NCBI GenBank assembly: GCA_934648845.1
Contig: CAKUFS010000001.1
Span: 87,945 to 151,944, forward strand
Length of the DNA stretch: 64,000 nucleotides
Direction: 5' to 3'
Source of the DNA: an uncultured Eggerthellaceae bacterium
GTDB taxonomy: Bacteria > Actinomycetota > Coriobacteriia > Coriobacteriales > Eggerthellaceae
The position numbers and the translations under genes are program-made. Position 1 is the first letter of the stretch. Every line of letters starts with the position of its first letter. Below, piece by piece: positions 48,937 to 57,931 of this stretch. The notes beneath the pieces are model-generated. The model had not been told where the DNA came from, searched no databases, and was given only the letters and a program-made list of their open reading frames with translations.

Positions 48937-48996
48937 ATGGGTAACGAAATCGTCCTCTTCGAATCGGATGATGGCAATCTGAATCTAAGCGTCTAA
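48937..48996 (+). pseudogene. RhuM-like N-terminal remnant
   Basis: A 19-residue frame, MGNEIVLFESDDGNLNLSV then stop, resembles the first residues of RhuM family proteins, which are common accessory genes in RM and prophage islands. The rest of the gene is missing. It lies between hsdS and hsdR and is too short to act as a protein. Confidence 0.45.
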
Positions 48997-49000
48997 TGTG

Positions 49001-49150
49001 ATGATGATATCGTTTGTCTTTCTGCTGGGACGCGGCATTGCTTACAGTACGTTGGTGGCGCTGGCTATCATGATTGCCGAATTGAAGTCCGAAGAAAAGG
49101 AGATTATGGTTTCCTTGGTAATGAATTTCATTGATGGGCTGGAACGATAA
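49001..49150 (+). CDS. Possible 49-residue single-pass membrane protein
   Basis: A short frame between the RhuM remnant and hsdR. The product starts MMISFVFLLGRGIAYSTLVA, gives one hydrophobic segment (about residues 3-25) and ends in a charged helix (AELKSEEKEIMV...NFIDGLER). No clear ribosome binding site precedes it. It could be the scrambled remainder of the RhuM gene or a small membrane protein. Family unknown. Confidence 0.25.
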   Translation: MMISFVFLLGRGIAYSTLVALAIMIAELKSEEKEIMVSLVMNFIDGLER

Positions 49151-49195
49151 GGCGGGGTTTCTTTTGCCTTGTCTTGAACGGAAAGGGAAGATTGC

Positions 49196-52100
49196 ATGAC
49201 CGATGAGCTGAATGTTTATACCGAGGTGGATGGCCCTGGTTACGTGGAGCATGCTGCTGTGGCGTTCCCCGATGTTGATTCTGCACCCTCGGTTTTGGAT
49301 AGTCTTCCCAAAGATGTGAGCTTCGATCTTATGGCCTTCGGCGGTCAGTCCACCGTGTGCGCAACCACGCCCATCGATAATGCTCGTTCCGACTCCTACC
49401 AGTCCGAAGCGGCTCTTGAGACGGCTTTTATCAAGCAGCTTCAAAAACAAGCCTATGAATACGTTTCCATTTCAAGTGAAACGGATTTGATTGTGAACTT
49501 GCGTTCCAAATTGGAGCAATTGAACGACATTACCTTTACGGATGGCGAATGGAAGCGCTTTTTCAGGCAAAGCATTGCCAGCGAGAATGAAGGTCCGCTG
49601 GAAAAGACACGCCGCATTCAGGAAGACTATATTCAGGCGTTTTCTCGCGACGACGGCTCCACCAAGAACATTCGTCTGATTGACAAGAAGAATGTCCATA
49701 ACAACTCGCTGCAAGTGCTTAACCAGTACACCACCGCCGATGGCAATTACGAGAATCGCTACGACGTGACCGTCCTGGTTAATGGATTGCCTTTGGTGCA
49801 TATCGAATTAAAGCGACGTGGCGTAGCAATTAAAGAAGCGTTTAACCAGATAGAGCGCTATAAACGCGATAGTTTCTGGAGTGGTTGCGGGCTATATGAG
49901 TACGTTCAAATCTTCGTTATCTCCAATGGTACGCAAACAAAATACTACTCAAACTCTACGCGTATGAATCATGTGGAAGAGACGACGAAAGCAAAAGGCA
50001 GCACCAAAAAAACTTCCAACTCTTTTGAGTTTACTAGCTGGTGGGCAGCTGCGGATAACAAGCCCATCATGGACCTGGTGCCCTTCACTAAAACGTTCTT
50101 CGCAAAGCACACGTTGCTGAATATTCTGACCAAGTACTGCATCTTCACCGAAGATGGCACGCTTATGGTTATGCGCCCTTATCAGATTGTAGCAACTGAG
50201 CGCATTCTGAATCGCATTCTGATTTCCGAAAACAATAAGGCTATGCTGGGTACAACGGCGGCAGGTGGTTACGTGTGGCATACCACGGGTTCTGGCAAAA
50301 CGCTTACCAGCTTCAAGACCGCTCGTCTTGCCAGCGGCATGGAAGGTGTGGATAAGGTTATCTTTGTGGTTGACCGCAAGGATCTGGACTATCAGACCAT
50401 GCGCGAATACGACAAGTTCGAAAAAGGTGCCGCCAACGGCTCGAAGAATACGTCCATCCTGCAGCGTCAGCTGGAGGACAAAGACGAACACGGCGCGCCG
50501 CATGAGTACAAGATTCTGGTGACCACTATCCAGAAGCTGTCAATCTTCATTGACAAGAACCCCAAGCATCCTGTTTACGATAAGCATGTAGTGCTGATTT
50601 TTGACGAGTGCCACAGAAGCCAGTTCGGCGATATGCATACATCAATTGTGAAGCACTTCAGAAAGTACCACATCTTTGGTTTCACGGGCACGCCTATCTT
50701 TGCCGAAAACGCTAGCGCATCGGGCAGCCCACAGCTGCGCACGACTGAGCAGGCATTCGGTGATAAGCTGCATATCTACACGATTGTTGATGCCATCCGC
50801 GATGGCAACGTGCTGCCTTTCCGAATCGACTATATTTCCACGCTGCGCGAGCGCGACCGCATGGAAGACGAGAAGGTGTATGCGATTTATCGCGAAAGCG
50901 CCTTGAAGACCCAAGCGCGCATTGACATGATTGTGAACTACATTCTTGATCACTACGACCAAAAGACCAAGGGAGGTTACTCGTATCCGCTCAAAGGGCG
51001 ACGCGTCATGGGTTTCAATAGCCTGTTTTGCGTAGCGAGCATCGATATTGCCAAAGTGTACTACTCGGCCTTTAAGCGCATTCAGGAAGAGCGCGGCGGA
51101 CAGAAGCTGAAGGTGGCGCTGATTTACTCGTTTGGTCCCAACGAGACCGACGACGGCTGCGGTCTACCCGACGAGAGCTTCGACGTTGCGAGCCTTGATG
51201 CGCCAAGTCGCGATTTTCTAGAGTCGGCTATTCAGGATTATAACGCCTGCTTCTCTACGAATTTCAGTACCAGCGGCGGCGAAGACGGCTTCCAAAACTA
51301 CTACAAGGATTTGAGTCTTCGCATGAAGAATCGCGAGGTTGACCTGGTCATTGTGGTAAATATGTTCCTTACGGGTTTTGACGCCACTACGCTGAACACC
51401 CTGTGGGTTGACAAGGATCTGCGTTTGCATGGCCTGATTCAGGCGTTTAGTCGCACGAATCGCATTCTGAATGCCGTTAAGGATTACGGCAATATCGTGT
51501 GCTTCCGCAATTTGGAGGACGAAGTCAACAAGGCGGTTAGCCTGTTTGGCGACAAAGACGCGCATGGCATTGTGCTGCTGAAGCCTTACAAGGAGTATTT
51601 GGGCGAGTATCGAGATAGATTAGCTGAACTGCAGGCGCGATGGGCTCCGGGCGAGATGCCCTTTGGCGAAGAAAATGAAAAGGCGTTCATCAGGCTATTC
51701 GGCACTTTGCTTCGGCTGCGCAACATTCTTACCAGCTTTGATGAGTTTGCCGCCGATGACACGTTGTTGCCTCGTGACGAGCAGGACTACCGCAGCGTTT
51801 ACGTTGATCTGCGAGAAAAGTATCGTAAACCCGATGTTGACGGCGCACTTATAAACGACGATCTGGTGTTCGAGATTGAGTTGCTAAAAACTGTTGATAT
51901 AGGTATCGATTACATTTTGATGCTGGTTAAGAAGTATCACGATGACAATTGCCGCGACAAGGTGTTGATTGCCGACATTATGAGCGCTATTAATGCCAGC
52001 TACGAATTGCGCAATAAGCGTGACCTGATTGAGCGATTCATCGACTCCATTAATGGTTCAAATGATGTGGATGCTGATTGGCGTGCTTATATTAAGGCAG

Positions 52101-52351
52101 AAAGTGAAAAGGAACTGGAGAGCATTATCACGGATGAGCGGCTCAAGCCAGAAGAGACGCGCTCGTTCGTTGAGCGTGCGTTTCTTGACGGTGAAGTTTC
52201 CGAAAGTGGCACGGCAATCTCGGAGCTTATGGCGACAAAGACGTCGCGGTTTGCTCCTGCGGGGGATTATGCGGGAAAGCGCCTGCGCATCATTGGGAGA
52301 ATCAAAGCTTTTATTGACCGATTTAGCGGTACGGGTTTGTTTGAGGGGTAG
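49196..52351 (+). CDS. hsdR: Type I restriction-modification system endonuclease/translocase subunit
   Basis: A 1051-residue motor and nuclease of the EcoR124 type. The N-terminal PD-(D/E)xK nuclease has YDVTVLVNGLPLVHIELKRRG (about 188-208). The SF2 translocase has Walker A TTGSGKT (about 362), the DEAD-like FDECHRSQFG (about 470), FGFTGTP, and the later motif GLIQAFSRTNRILN. A C-terminal HsdM-binding helical region is present. Length is normal. AAAGGGAAG precedes the ATG. It is 275 bases from hsdS, the gap carrying remnants. All subunits look intact, so the system should be functional. Confidence 0.95.
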   Translation: MTDELNVYTEVDGPGYVEHAAVAFPDVDSAPSVLDSLPKDVSFDLMAFGGQSTVCATTPIDNARSDSYQSEAALETAFIKQLQKQAYEYVSISSETDLIVNLRSKLEQLNDITFTDGEWKRFFRQSIASENEGPLEKTRRIQEDYIQAFSRDDGSTKNIRLIDKKNVHNNSLQVLNQYTTADGNYENRYDVTVLVNGLPLVHIELKRRGVAIKEAFNQIERYKRDSFWSGCGLYEYVQIFVISNGTQTKYYSNSTRMNHVEETTKAKGSTKKTSNSFEFTSWWAAADNKPIMDLVPFTKTFFAKHTLLNILTKYCIFTEDGTLMVMRPYQIVATERILNRILISENNKAMLGTTAAGGYVWHTTGSGKTLTSFKTARLASGMEGVDKVIFVVDRKDLDYQTMREYDKFEKGAANGSKNTSILQRQLEDKDEHGAPHEYKILVTTIQKLSIFIDKNPKHPVYDKHVVLIFDECHRSQFGDMHTSIVKHFRKYHIFGFTGTPIFAENASASGSPQLRTTEQAFGDKLHIYTIVDAIRDGNVLPFRIDYISTLRERDRMEDEKVYAIYRESALKTQARIDMIVNYILDHYDQKTKGGYSYPLKGRRVMGFNSLFCVASIDIAKVYYSAFKRIQEERGGQKLKVALIYSFGPNETDDGCGLPDESFDVASLDAPSRDFLESAIQDYNACFSTNFSTSGGEDGFQNYYKDLSLRMKNREVDLVIVVNMFLTGFDATTLNTLWVDKDLRLHGLIQAFSRTNRILNAVKDYGNIVCFRNLEDEVNKAVSLFGDKDAHGIVLLKPYKEYLGEYRDRLAELQARWAPGEMPFGEENEKAFIRLFGTLLRLRNILTSFDEFAADDTLLPRDEQDYRSVYVDLREKYRKPDVDGALINDDLVFEIELLKTVDIGIDYILMLVKKYHDDNCRDKVLIADIMSAINASYELRNKRDLIERFIDSINGSNDVDADWRAYIKAESEKELESIITDERLKPEETRSFVERAFLDGEVSESGTAISELMATKTSRFAPAGDYAGKRLRIIGRIKAFIDRFSGTGLFEG

Positions 52352-52579
52352 GTGCCCGGCGGCTCCGTCCTCTTTCGGGGAATTGCGGCGTCGTATGTCT
52401 GGCTTGCTGCGTGCGTGCCCATGCCATGGTAACGCCATTTGGGTTTTTGCCAATCGGGTGACCTGTTTAGGCTTCGAAGCGAGCATTTTCGCGACAAATT
52501 GCCTTGGCGGTGTCAACGTTTTCGTTTTTTTTGGTATCTGCTGTCTCGCAGGATTCACGTTGTTGGATTTTGGGTCCCA

Positions 52580-52610
52580 AATTCGAAGTTGCGATAGGTT
52601 GGGGGTAGGC
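52580..52610 (+). repeat. AAATTCGAAGTT repeat, plus-strand copy
   Basis: The core AAATTCGAAGTTGCGATAGG is followed by TTGGGGGTAGG. Related copies lie at 124-156 (minus), 52738-52769 (minus) and 63846-63877 (plus). Confidence 0.7.
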
Positions 52611-52737
52611 CGCACCGAGGCTTTTATCGGAAACTGAAACCTGCCCCAATAAAGAATAGCTTTGAACTGGTGTTTTGTTAATGTTCATTTTCTACGCGCA
52701 ACACATTTTTCGAAAAAGGGTCTAAATCGCGCCCTTC

Positions 52738-52769
52738 ACCTACCCTCAACCTACCACAGCTTCGAATTT
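52738..52769 (-). repeat. AAATTCGAAGTT repeat, minus-strand copy
   Basis: On the minus strand it reads AAATTCGAAGCTGTGGTAGG, then TTGAGGGTAGGT. With the copy at 52580-52610 it forms an inverted pair about 130 bases apart. Confidence 0.7.
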
Positions 52770-52880
52770 CACCCCATTTTTATAACTACGTGAACCCAAA
52801 GTTGTTTTCCGTGTTTGTAAGCGCCGCCGCTCTTTCCCGAAAACCCACGTCATCGCGTGGCTTGCTTGCAATCACCCGCA

Positions 52881-52927
52881 GAAAGTCGCCTTTAGTGCTT
52901 GAAAGTCGCAGAGCATTGCGATAATAT
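52881..52927 (+). promoter_or_regulatory. Promoter of the third molybdoenzyme operon with direct repeats
   Basis: -35 TTGAAA (52899-52904) and -10 TAATAT (52922-52927) have an ideal 17-base spacer. Two identical 9-mers GAAAGTCGC start at 52881 and 52901, exactly 20 bases apart; the second overlaps the -35. That face-of-helix spacing suggests a site for a dimeric activator or repressor. Confidence 0.55.
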
Positions 52928-53063
52928 GACGCTCAAGAAGAATCAGGCCGATTCTGTAATGGAGGAAAGAGGGGCTTCCCTGCGCAGCGGCTTGCTTGAA
53001 TTCGCGATCGAGCGCGCCCGCAGTAAAACGCGAAAAAAGCCCCATATCTTTAAAGGAGGAGAG

Positions 53064-55541
53064 ATGTCGGGAATGAATGGCTCGACAGCTGGGCTTACTC
53101 GCAGAAGCTTTCTCAAGACCACCGCTGCAGTTGCAGGTGTGGCTGCGGTAGCTGGAACTGCGGTTACAGGCACGTTGGCTCCCGTTGCTGAGGCTGGGGA
53201 GCTTGCCGCCGAGGAATCGGTATTCCACAGCGGTTGCCGTGGCAACTGCGGAAGCAAATGCCACATGGACGTTACGGTGCGCGAGGGCAAGGTCGTCAAA
53301 GTTGCGGCGGCGCAGTATCCCGAGGCCGATGCTCAGTGGCGTCGTATCTGCGTGAAAGGTTACACGCAGCCCCAGCGCCTGTACGATCCGGACCGTTTGA
53401 AGTATCCCATGCGTCGCGTGGAAGGCACCGAGCGCGGTGCTGGCCAGTGGGAACGCATCAGCTGGGATGAAGCCATTGCCGAAGTAAGCGGCAAGATTGG
53501 CGCAGCAATCAAGCAGTATGGTGGCACGTCGTTCGCAGTGTGGTCGTCTTATGCCTCTTACGGCGTTTTGAATGGCGCTCAAGCTGGCTATATGTCCGTT
53601 GCATACGGTCGCTTCCTGACCGCTATTGGCGGCACCGTTTTGGGCGCAAGCGCCGACTACGCTCAGATTTACGAGCAGATGATCGCTCTGGGCAACACGG
53701 GCAACAGCTTTGCCGACGCGGTGAACGCGAAATACATCTTCTCGTGGGGCGGCAATCCTGCCGAGGCCTACATCCACGCATGGCAGTTCGTGTGCCAGGC
53801 GCGCGAAAAGGGCGCAAAGCTGATCACCATCGACCCGCAGTACACGGCTTCCGCCGCACATTCCGACATGTATGTGCCTATTCGTCCTGGTACGGACGGC
53901 GCTTTGATGCTGGCTATGGCAAACTACATCCACGAGAACAAGCTGTACAACGAAGAATACCTGCGCACGCTTACCGTTGCTCCGTTCTTGGTGGGCGAAG
54001 ACGGCACGTACGTTCGCATGAGCGCGTATGGCCAGGCCGCCAAGGAAGGCCCGCTGAACGCATACGGCATGCCCACCGTGATTGACCCCATTGTGGTTTG
54101 GGACGAAGCTACCGGCGCGCAGGCTCCCTTGGAGCAGGCAGAAAAGCCCGCTATCCTGGGCGAATATACGCTGTCCGACGGTAGGAAAGTTAAGACCTGC
54201 TATCAGGTTTGCCTGGACAACATCAAGGAATACACCGTTGCCAAGGCTGCCGAAATCTGCGACATTCCCGAAGAGGACATCATCAAGCTTGCACAGATGT
54301 ACGCCGATGGCCCCAGCTTTGTTATGACGTTCCAGGGCTTCGGTCATCACGTGAACTCGCATCACAACTTCAAGAACCTGGCGCTCATCGCTTGCCAGAC
54401 GGGTAACTACGGTGTTCCTGGCGGTGCCATTTGCGGTAACACCTCGCCGTTCAACTCGCTGGTCAATAACACCGCCTTCTTCATGGGCAAACTGGGCGTT
54501 AACACCACCGGCACGCATCTTCCGGAAATCCTGGAAAAGAAGAGCTGGGGCGGAAAAGAATGCGACATTCAGGTTCTGTGGTGCTGCAATGGCAACATGC
54601 TGTGCTGCGAATCGGGCCGTCAGGAGCTTATTGAAGCCGTGAAGAAGGTCCCCTACGTAGTGTGTGCCGACGTCAACATGACTGACACTGCCAAGTACGC
54701 TGACCTGGTGCTTCCTGTTCCGCACATCTTTGAAACGGAAGATTACGACAGCGGTTGCCCCACGCCTTACCTTATGTTCCAGCAGAAGGCTGTGGAGCCC
54801 GCGTTCGAATGCAAGACCGACCTGGAAATCATGCGCTCCATTGCTGAAACGCTGGGCATGGGTGCCATCTACGGCAACGGTGCATCGAACAAGGAACTCA
54901 TCGATGCTGTGCTCAAGGATGCAAACGGCCTGAACGAGAAGTTCGGTATCAACTACGACCGCTTCCAGAAGGATTCCATGGTGCGCACGCCGCTGTACAC
55001 CTCTACGGCTCCGGTTGCCGCAACGGGTTCTGCGGAAACGGCACGCGTGAAGTTCTACCTGGAAAAGCCCACGCCGCGCGGCTACGTTGGCCAGAAGATT
55101 GCCGACTACGAGAAGCGCCCCTACTACGAACCGGCGCACGAGGCTTACTGGGAAAACCCGATGCGCGAGAAATATCCCCTGATGGGCTGCAGCCAGCATC
55201 ACAAGTATCACGTTCATTCCCAGCTTGCCTACACTCCCATGATGCGCGAGCTTGAACCCGAGCCGCAGATCAAGATCAACGCCAGCGACGCCGCCGCACG
55301 TGGCATTAAGCAGGGCGACGTGGTGCGCGCTTACAACGATCACGGCTACGTAGTGCTGAAGGCCCTGGTCACCGAAGGAATCAAGCCGGGCGTTATCTCT
55401 ATTCCCCATGGCTTCCAGGAAGAGCAGTTCATCGAGGGTCACGCTCAGGACCTGACGAACATCTATATGAACGATTTCTGCGACAACAGCGCTTTCTACG
55501 ACTTCCTGTGCGAGGTCGAGAAGTACAAAGGGGGTAAATAA
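53064..55541 (+). CDS. DmsA-like molybdopterin oxidoreductase catalytic subunit, Tat-exported
   Basis: An 825-residue DMSO-reductase-family subunit. It has a twin-arginine signal (LTRRSFLKTTAAVAG, residues 11-25), so it acts outside the membrane. The [4Fe-4S] site is C58xxxC62xxxC66...C96, the CxxxCxxxC spacing of DmsA. Where DmsA-type enzymes have the Mo-ligating Ser, the aligned segment GASADYAQ appears to have Asp198, which would be unusual. Molybdopterin-binding C-terminal motifs (PEPQIKINASDAAARGIKQGD) are complete. AAAGGAGGAGAG precedes the ATG at 53064. Co-directional Fe-S and NrfD genes complete a three-subunit respiratory complex. Substrate unknown. Confidence 0.88.
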   Translation: MSGMNGSTAGLTRRSFLKTTAAVAGVAAVAGTAVTGTLAPVAEAGELAAEESVFHSGCRGNCGSKCHMDVTVREGKVVKVAAAQYPEADAQWRRICVKGYTQPQRLYDPDRLKYPMRRVEGTERGAGQWERISWDEAIAEVSGKIGAAIKQYGGTSFAVWSSYASYGVLNGAQAGYMSVAYGRFLTAIGGTVLGASADYAQIYEQMIALGNTGNSFADAVNAKYIFSWGGNPAEAYIHAWQFVCQAREKGAKLITIDPQYTASAAHSDMYVPIRPGTDGALMLAMANYIHENKLYNEEYLRTLTVAPFLVGEDGTYVRMSAYGQAAKEGPLNAYGMPTVIDPIVVWDEATGAQAPLEQAEKPAILGEYTLSDGRKVKTCYQVCLDNIKEYTVAKAAEICDIPEEDIIKLAQMYADGPSFVMTFQGFGHHVNSHHNFKNLALIACQTGNYGVPGGAICGNTSPFNSLVNNTAFFMGKLGVNTTGTHLPEILEKKSWGGKECDIQVLWCCNGNMLCCESGRQELIEAVKKVPYVVCADVNMTDTAKYADLVLPVPHIFETEDYDSGCPTPYLMFQQKAVEPAFECKTDLEIMRSIAETLGMGAIYGNGASNKELIDAVLKDANGLNEKFGINYDRFQKDSMVRTPLYTSTAPVAATGSAETARVKFYLEKPTPRGYVGQKIADYEKRPYYEPAHEAYWENPMREKYPLMGCSQHHKYHVHSQLAYTPMMRELEPEPQIKINASDAAARGIKQGDVVRAYNDHGYVVLKALVTEGIKPGVISIPHGFQEEQFIEGHAQDLTNIYMNDFCDNSAFYDFLCEVEKYKGGK

Positions 55542-56164
55542 TGGCTCGCTATGGTATGGCGATTGACACCAAGCGCTGCGTAGGCTGCAACGCTTGCACG
55601 ACTGCCTGCAAAATGGCAAATAATGTGCCGGATGATATTTTCTGGACGCGCGCGCTGACCAAGGGCGGCGATGAAGTTGATACGCCCGCCGGCACCTTCC
55701 CCAACTTGAGCATGCGCTACTACACGGTGGGTTGCCAGCATTGCGAAAACCCCGCCTGCGTGAAGGCGTGCCCCGTGGGTGCAACGTACAAGGATCCCGA
55801 GACGGGCATTGTGCGCCAGGACTACGACCGCTGCATTGGCTGTCGCATGTGCATGGCCGCTTGCCCCTACACGGGCGTGCGTTCCTTCAACTGGCAGGAG
55901 CCGAAGAACCAGATGGGCTTCGCGATTGGCGACGCCGACGCTCCGAAGCACCAGAAGCACACAGTAGAGAAGTGCACGTTCTGCTATCAGCGCACCAGCA
56001 AGGGCGAAACACCCGCCTGCATGGATCTGTGCCCGGCACGTGCTCGTCATTGGGGCGACCTGGACGATCCGAATTCCGAGATTTCCCAGATTATTGCAAG
56101 CCGCCCGTACGAGCAGCTTCTGACCGAGCGCGGCATGCAGCCGAACGTTTACTACCTGGTGTAA
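55541..56164 (+). CDS. 4Fe-4S electron-transfer subunit (DmsB-like)
   Basis: A 207-residue protein with four Cys clusters: CVGCNACTTACK (13-24), CQHCENPACVKACP, CIGCRMCMAACP, and CTFC...CMDLCP. It would pass electrons between the NrfD-like anchor and the Tat-exported catalytic subunit. It has no signal of its own and is probably carried across by its partner. Its ATG overlaps the TAA of the catalytic gene by one base, indicating coupled translation. Confidence 0.93.
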   Translation: MARYGMAIDTKRCVGCNACTTACKMANNVPDDIFWTRALTKGGDEVDTPAGTFPNLSMRYYTVGCQHCENPACVKACPVGATYKDPETGIVRQDYDRCIGCRMCMAACPYTGVRSFNWQEPKNQMGFAIGDADAPKHQKHTVEKCTFCYQRTSKGETPACMDLCPARARHWGDLDDPNSEISQIIASRPYEQLLTERGMQPNVYYLV

Positions 56165-56183
56165 GCGGAAAGGAGATAGAAAA

Positions 56184-57395
56184 ATGTCTGAAGAGACTAA
56201 GAAGTCCCCGACCGCTCAATTCGGGGGTAAAACGATGAACATCGCCATTGCCGTGGCGGCCGTTATTACCGTTCTTGGCATTGGTTTGTGGGTGTTTCAG
56301 CTGGTCAGCGGTATGGTGAACACCGGCATGCGCAACCTTGACTCGTGGGGCCTGTACATTACCATGTTCATGTTCCTGGTTGGTTTGTCTGCCGGCGGCT
56401 TGATCATTAGCTCCATTCCGCGCGCTTTCGGCATGGAAGGCTTCGGCGGCATTTCGAAGGTGGCCGTGTGGACATCCATCTGCGCTACCGTGATGGCTAT
56501 CGGCTTTGTTGTGGTTGACCTGGGCCAGCCTCTGCGCATTTGGGAGCTGTTCCTGTATTCGAACCTGACCTCGCCGCTGATGTGGGACATCATTGTGCTG
56601 GCCACGTATCTGATTCTGTCCTGCGTGTACCTGTGGGCCACGCTGCGCGAAGAAAAGGGCCTGGTCAAGTCAACCACCCTGCGCGTGATCAGCGTGATTG
56701 CCCTGGTTGTTGCCGTGTTGGTGCACTCCGTTACCGCATGGATCTTCGGCCTGCAGGCATCGCATGAGTTCTGGCACACCGCGCTTCTGGCGCCGTGGTT
56801 CGTGTCATCGGCCCTGGTCTGCGGCACTGCGTTGGTCATGATTGTGGTCATTGCGCTGCGCAAGGTGGGCTATATGGATCTGGACCAGCGCTATATTGTG
56901 AAGCTGGCGAAGATGCTGGGCGCCTTCTGCATGGTTGACCTGTACTTCTTTGGTTGCGACTTGCTGACGGCCGGTTTCCCCGGCGGTTCTGGTGCCGAGG
57001 TTGTATCTATGCTGGTCAGCGGCCCGTTGGCTCCGTTCTTCTGGGCGGAAATCATTTGCACGATTGTTGCTGCCGTGGTGTGCTTCGTACCCACCGCGCG
57101 CAAGAATGGTTTGCTGGTTGGCGCATCTGCGCTGGCAATTGTGGCTATCTTCTGCAAGCGCTTCCAGCTGTTGGACGGCGGCTTCCAGCTGCACAACCTG
57201 GATTTCGCAAGCCCTGTGACGGCGCTGACCGCCACGAACAGCGCAAACGGCTGGGCGGGCGTCTATGACGGCCTGGTTTACGGCCCTACGCCGCTTGAGT
57301 TCGGCGTTGTGCTGGGTGTGATTGGCCTGGGCGCGCTGCTTCTGCTGCTGGGCCTGAAGTATCTTCCCTTGAAGCCTACGGCTGAATTTCACTAG
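56184..57395 (+). CDS. NrfD/PsrC-like quinol-interacting membrane subunit
   Basis: A 403-residue membrane protein with about ten hydrophobic helices. It is an NrfD-type subunit: LDSWGLYITMFMFLVGLSAGGLIIS, VDLGQPLRIWELFLYSNLTSPLMWD and HSVTAWIFGLQASHEFWHTALLAP match the polysulfide-reductase-like fold. It would oxidise or reduce menaquinone for the complex. AAAGGAGATAG precedes the ATG. A hairpin-like GGGCTCGC/GCGGGCCC sequence at about 57408-57445 follows, so the next genes may be partly attenuated. Confidence 0.92.
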   Translation: MSEETKKSPTAQFGGKTMNIAIAVAAVITVLGIGLWVFQLVSGMVNTGMRNLDSWGLYITMFMFLVGLSAGGLIISSIPRAFGMEGFGGISKVAVWTSICATVMAIGFVVVDLGQPLRIWELFLYSNLTSPLMWDIIVLATYLILSCVYLWATLREEKGLVKSTTLRVISVIALVVAVLVHSVTAWIFGLQASHEFWHTALLAPWFVSSALVCGTALVMIVVIALRKVGYMDLDQRYIVKLAKMLGAFCMVDLYFFGCDLLTAGFPGGSGAEVVSMLVSGPLAPFFWAEIICTIVAAVVCFVPTARKNGLLVGASALAIVAIFCKRFQLLDGGFQLHNLDFASPVTALTATNSANGWAGVYDGLVYGPTPLEFGVVLGVIGLGALLLLLGLKYLPLKPTAEFH

Positions 57396-57520
57396 GCCTC
57401 TTTTCTCGCAATGGGCTCGCTTCGTTTGGGGCGGGCCCTTTGTTTACCGTTCGTTTGTTGAGAGCTCGTTTGCGTTTTCGCAGGTAAACGGCCTCTCTTG
57501 AGACGAAAGGAGAACAAACC

Positions 57521-57931
57521 ATGGCGAAAGGTATTGCTGCTGTTACGGCTTTTTTCGCCGTGGTGGCAACGTGTGTGCTGCTGCTGGGCACTGCGCTGGA
57601 GGGCGATTCGGGTGTTCATCGCATTGAGCCCACGTCGCCGTGCCCGGTGGTGGGGTGCGTGTCGGAATCGTGCCACGGCTACGATGCTATTCCCGAACCC
57701 GATGGTGCCCATGAAATGATTTGCCCCGAAGTGGGCTGCGCATCAACGTCGTGCCATGCGTGGGAGACGCTGCAAAACCGTTATCATCAAGCCAGCTCAA
57801 CGTCGCTTATGCTGTGGATTTTGGCACCCGTGGTGTTCGTGATTGCGCTGCTGTTTATGATGGGTCTGTTCAAAGGGCAAAAACCTAAAGCTGGCTCGGC
57901 AAAGAAAGGCGGCGATGATGAGAGCCGCTAA
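57521..57931 (+). CDS. Small membrane protein with two CPxVGCxSxSCH (CX4CH) motifs
   Basis: A 136-residue protein of no family I can name. An N-terminal hydrophobic helix (about 5-25, signal anchor) and a C-terminal one (about 95-117) flank a short exported loop. The loop holds two copies of one motif: CPVVGCVSESCHG (41-53) and CPEVGCASTSCHA (68-80). Each ends in CX4CH, a known variant c-type haem site, so it may be a dihaem electron carrier; a metal-binding or redox-disulfide role is the alternative. AAAGGAG precedes the ATG. It overlaps the next gene, a b-cytochrome-like protein, by 17 bases. Confidence 0.75.
   Translation: MAKGIAAVTAFFAVVATCVLLLGTALEGDSGVHRIEPTSPCPVVGCVSESCHGYDAIPEPDGAHEMICPEVGCASTSCHAWETLQNRYHQASSTSLMLWILAPVVFVIALLFMMGLFKGQKPKAGSAKKGGDDESR

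Larger units (their letters stand above)
52352..53063. other. Intergenic region with repeat pair and promoter
   Basis: 710 bases between hsdR and the third molybdoenzyme. It contains two oppositely oriented copies of the AAATTCGAAGTT repeat (52580-52610 and 52738-52769) and a promoter with direct repeats (52881-52927). Apart from these I see no gene. Confidence 0.6.
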
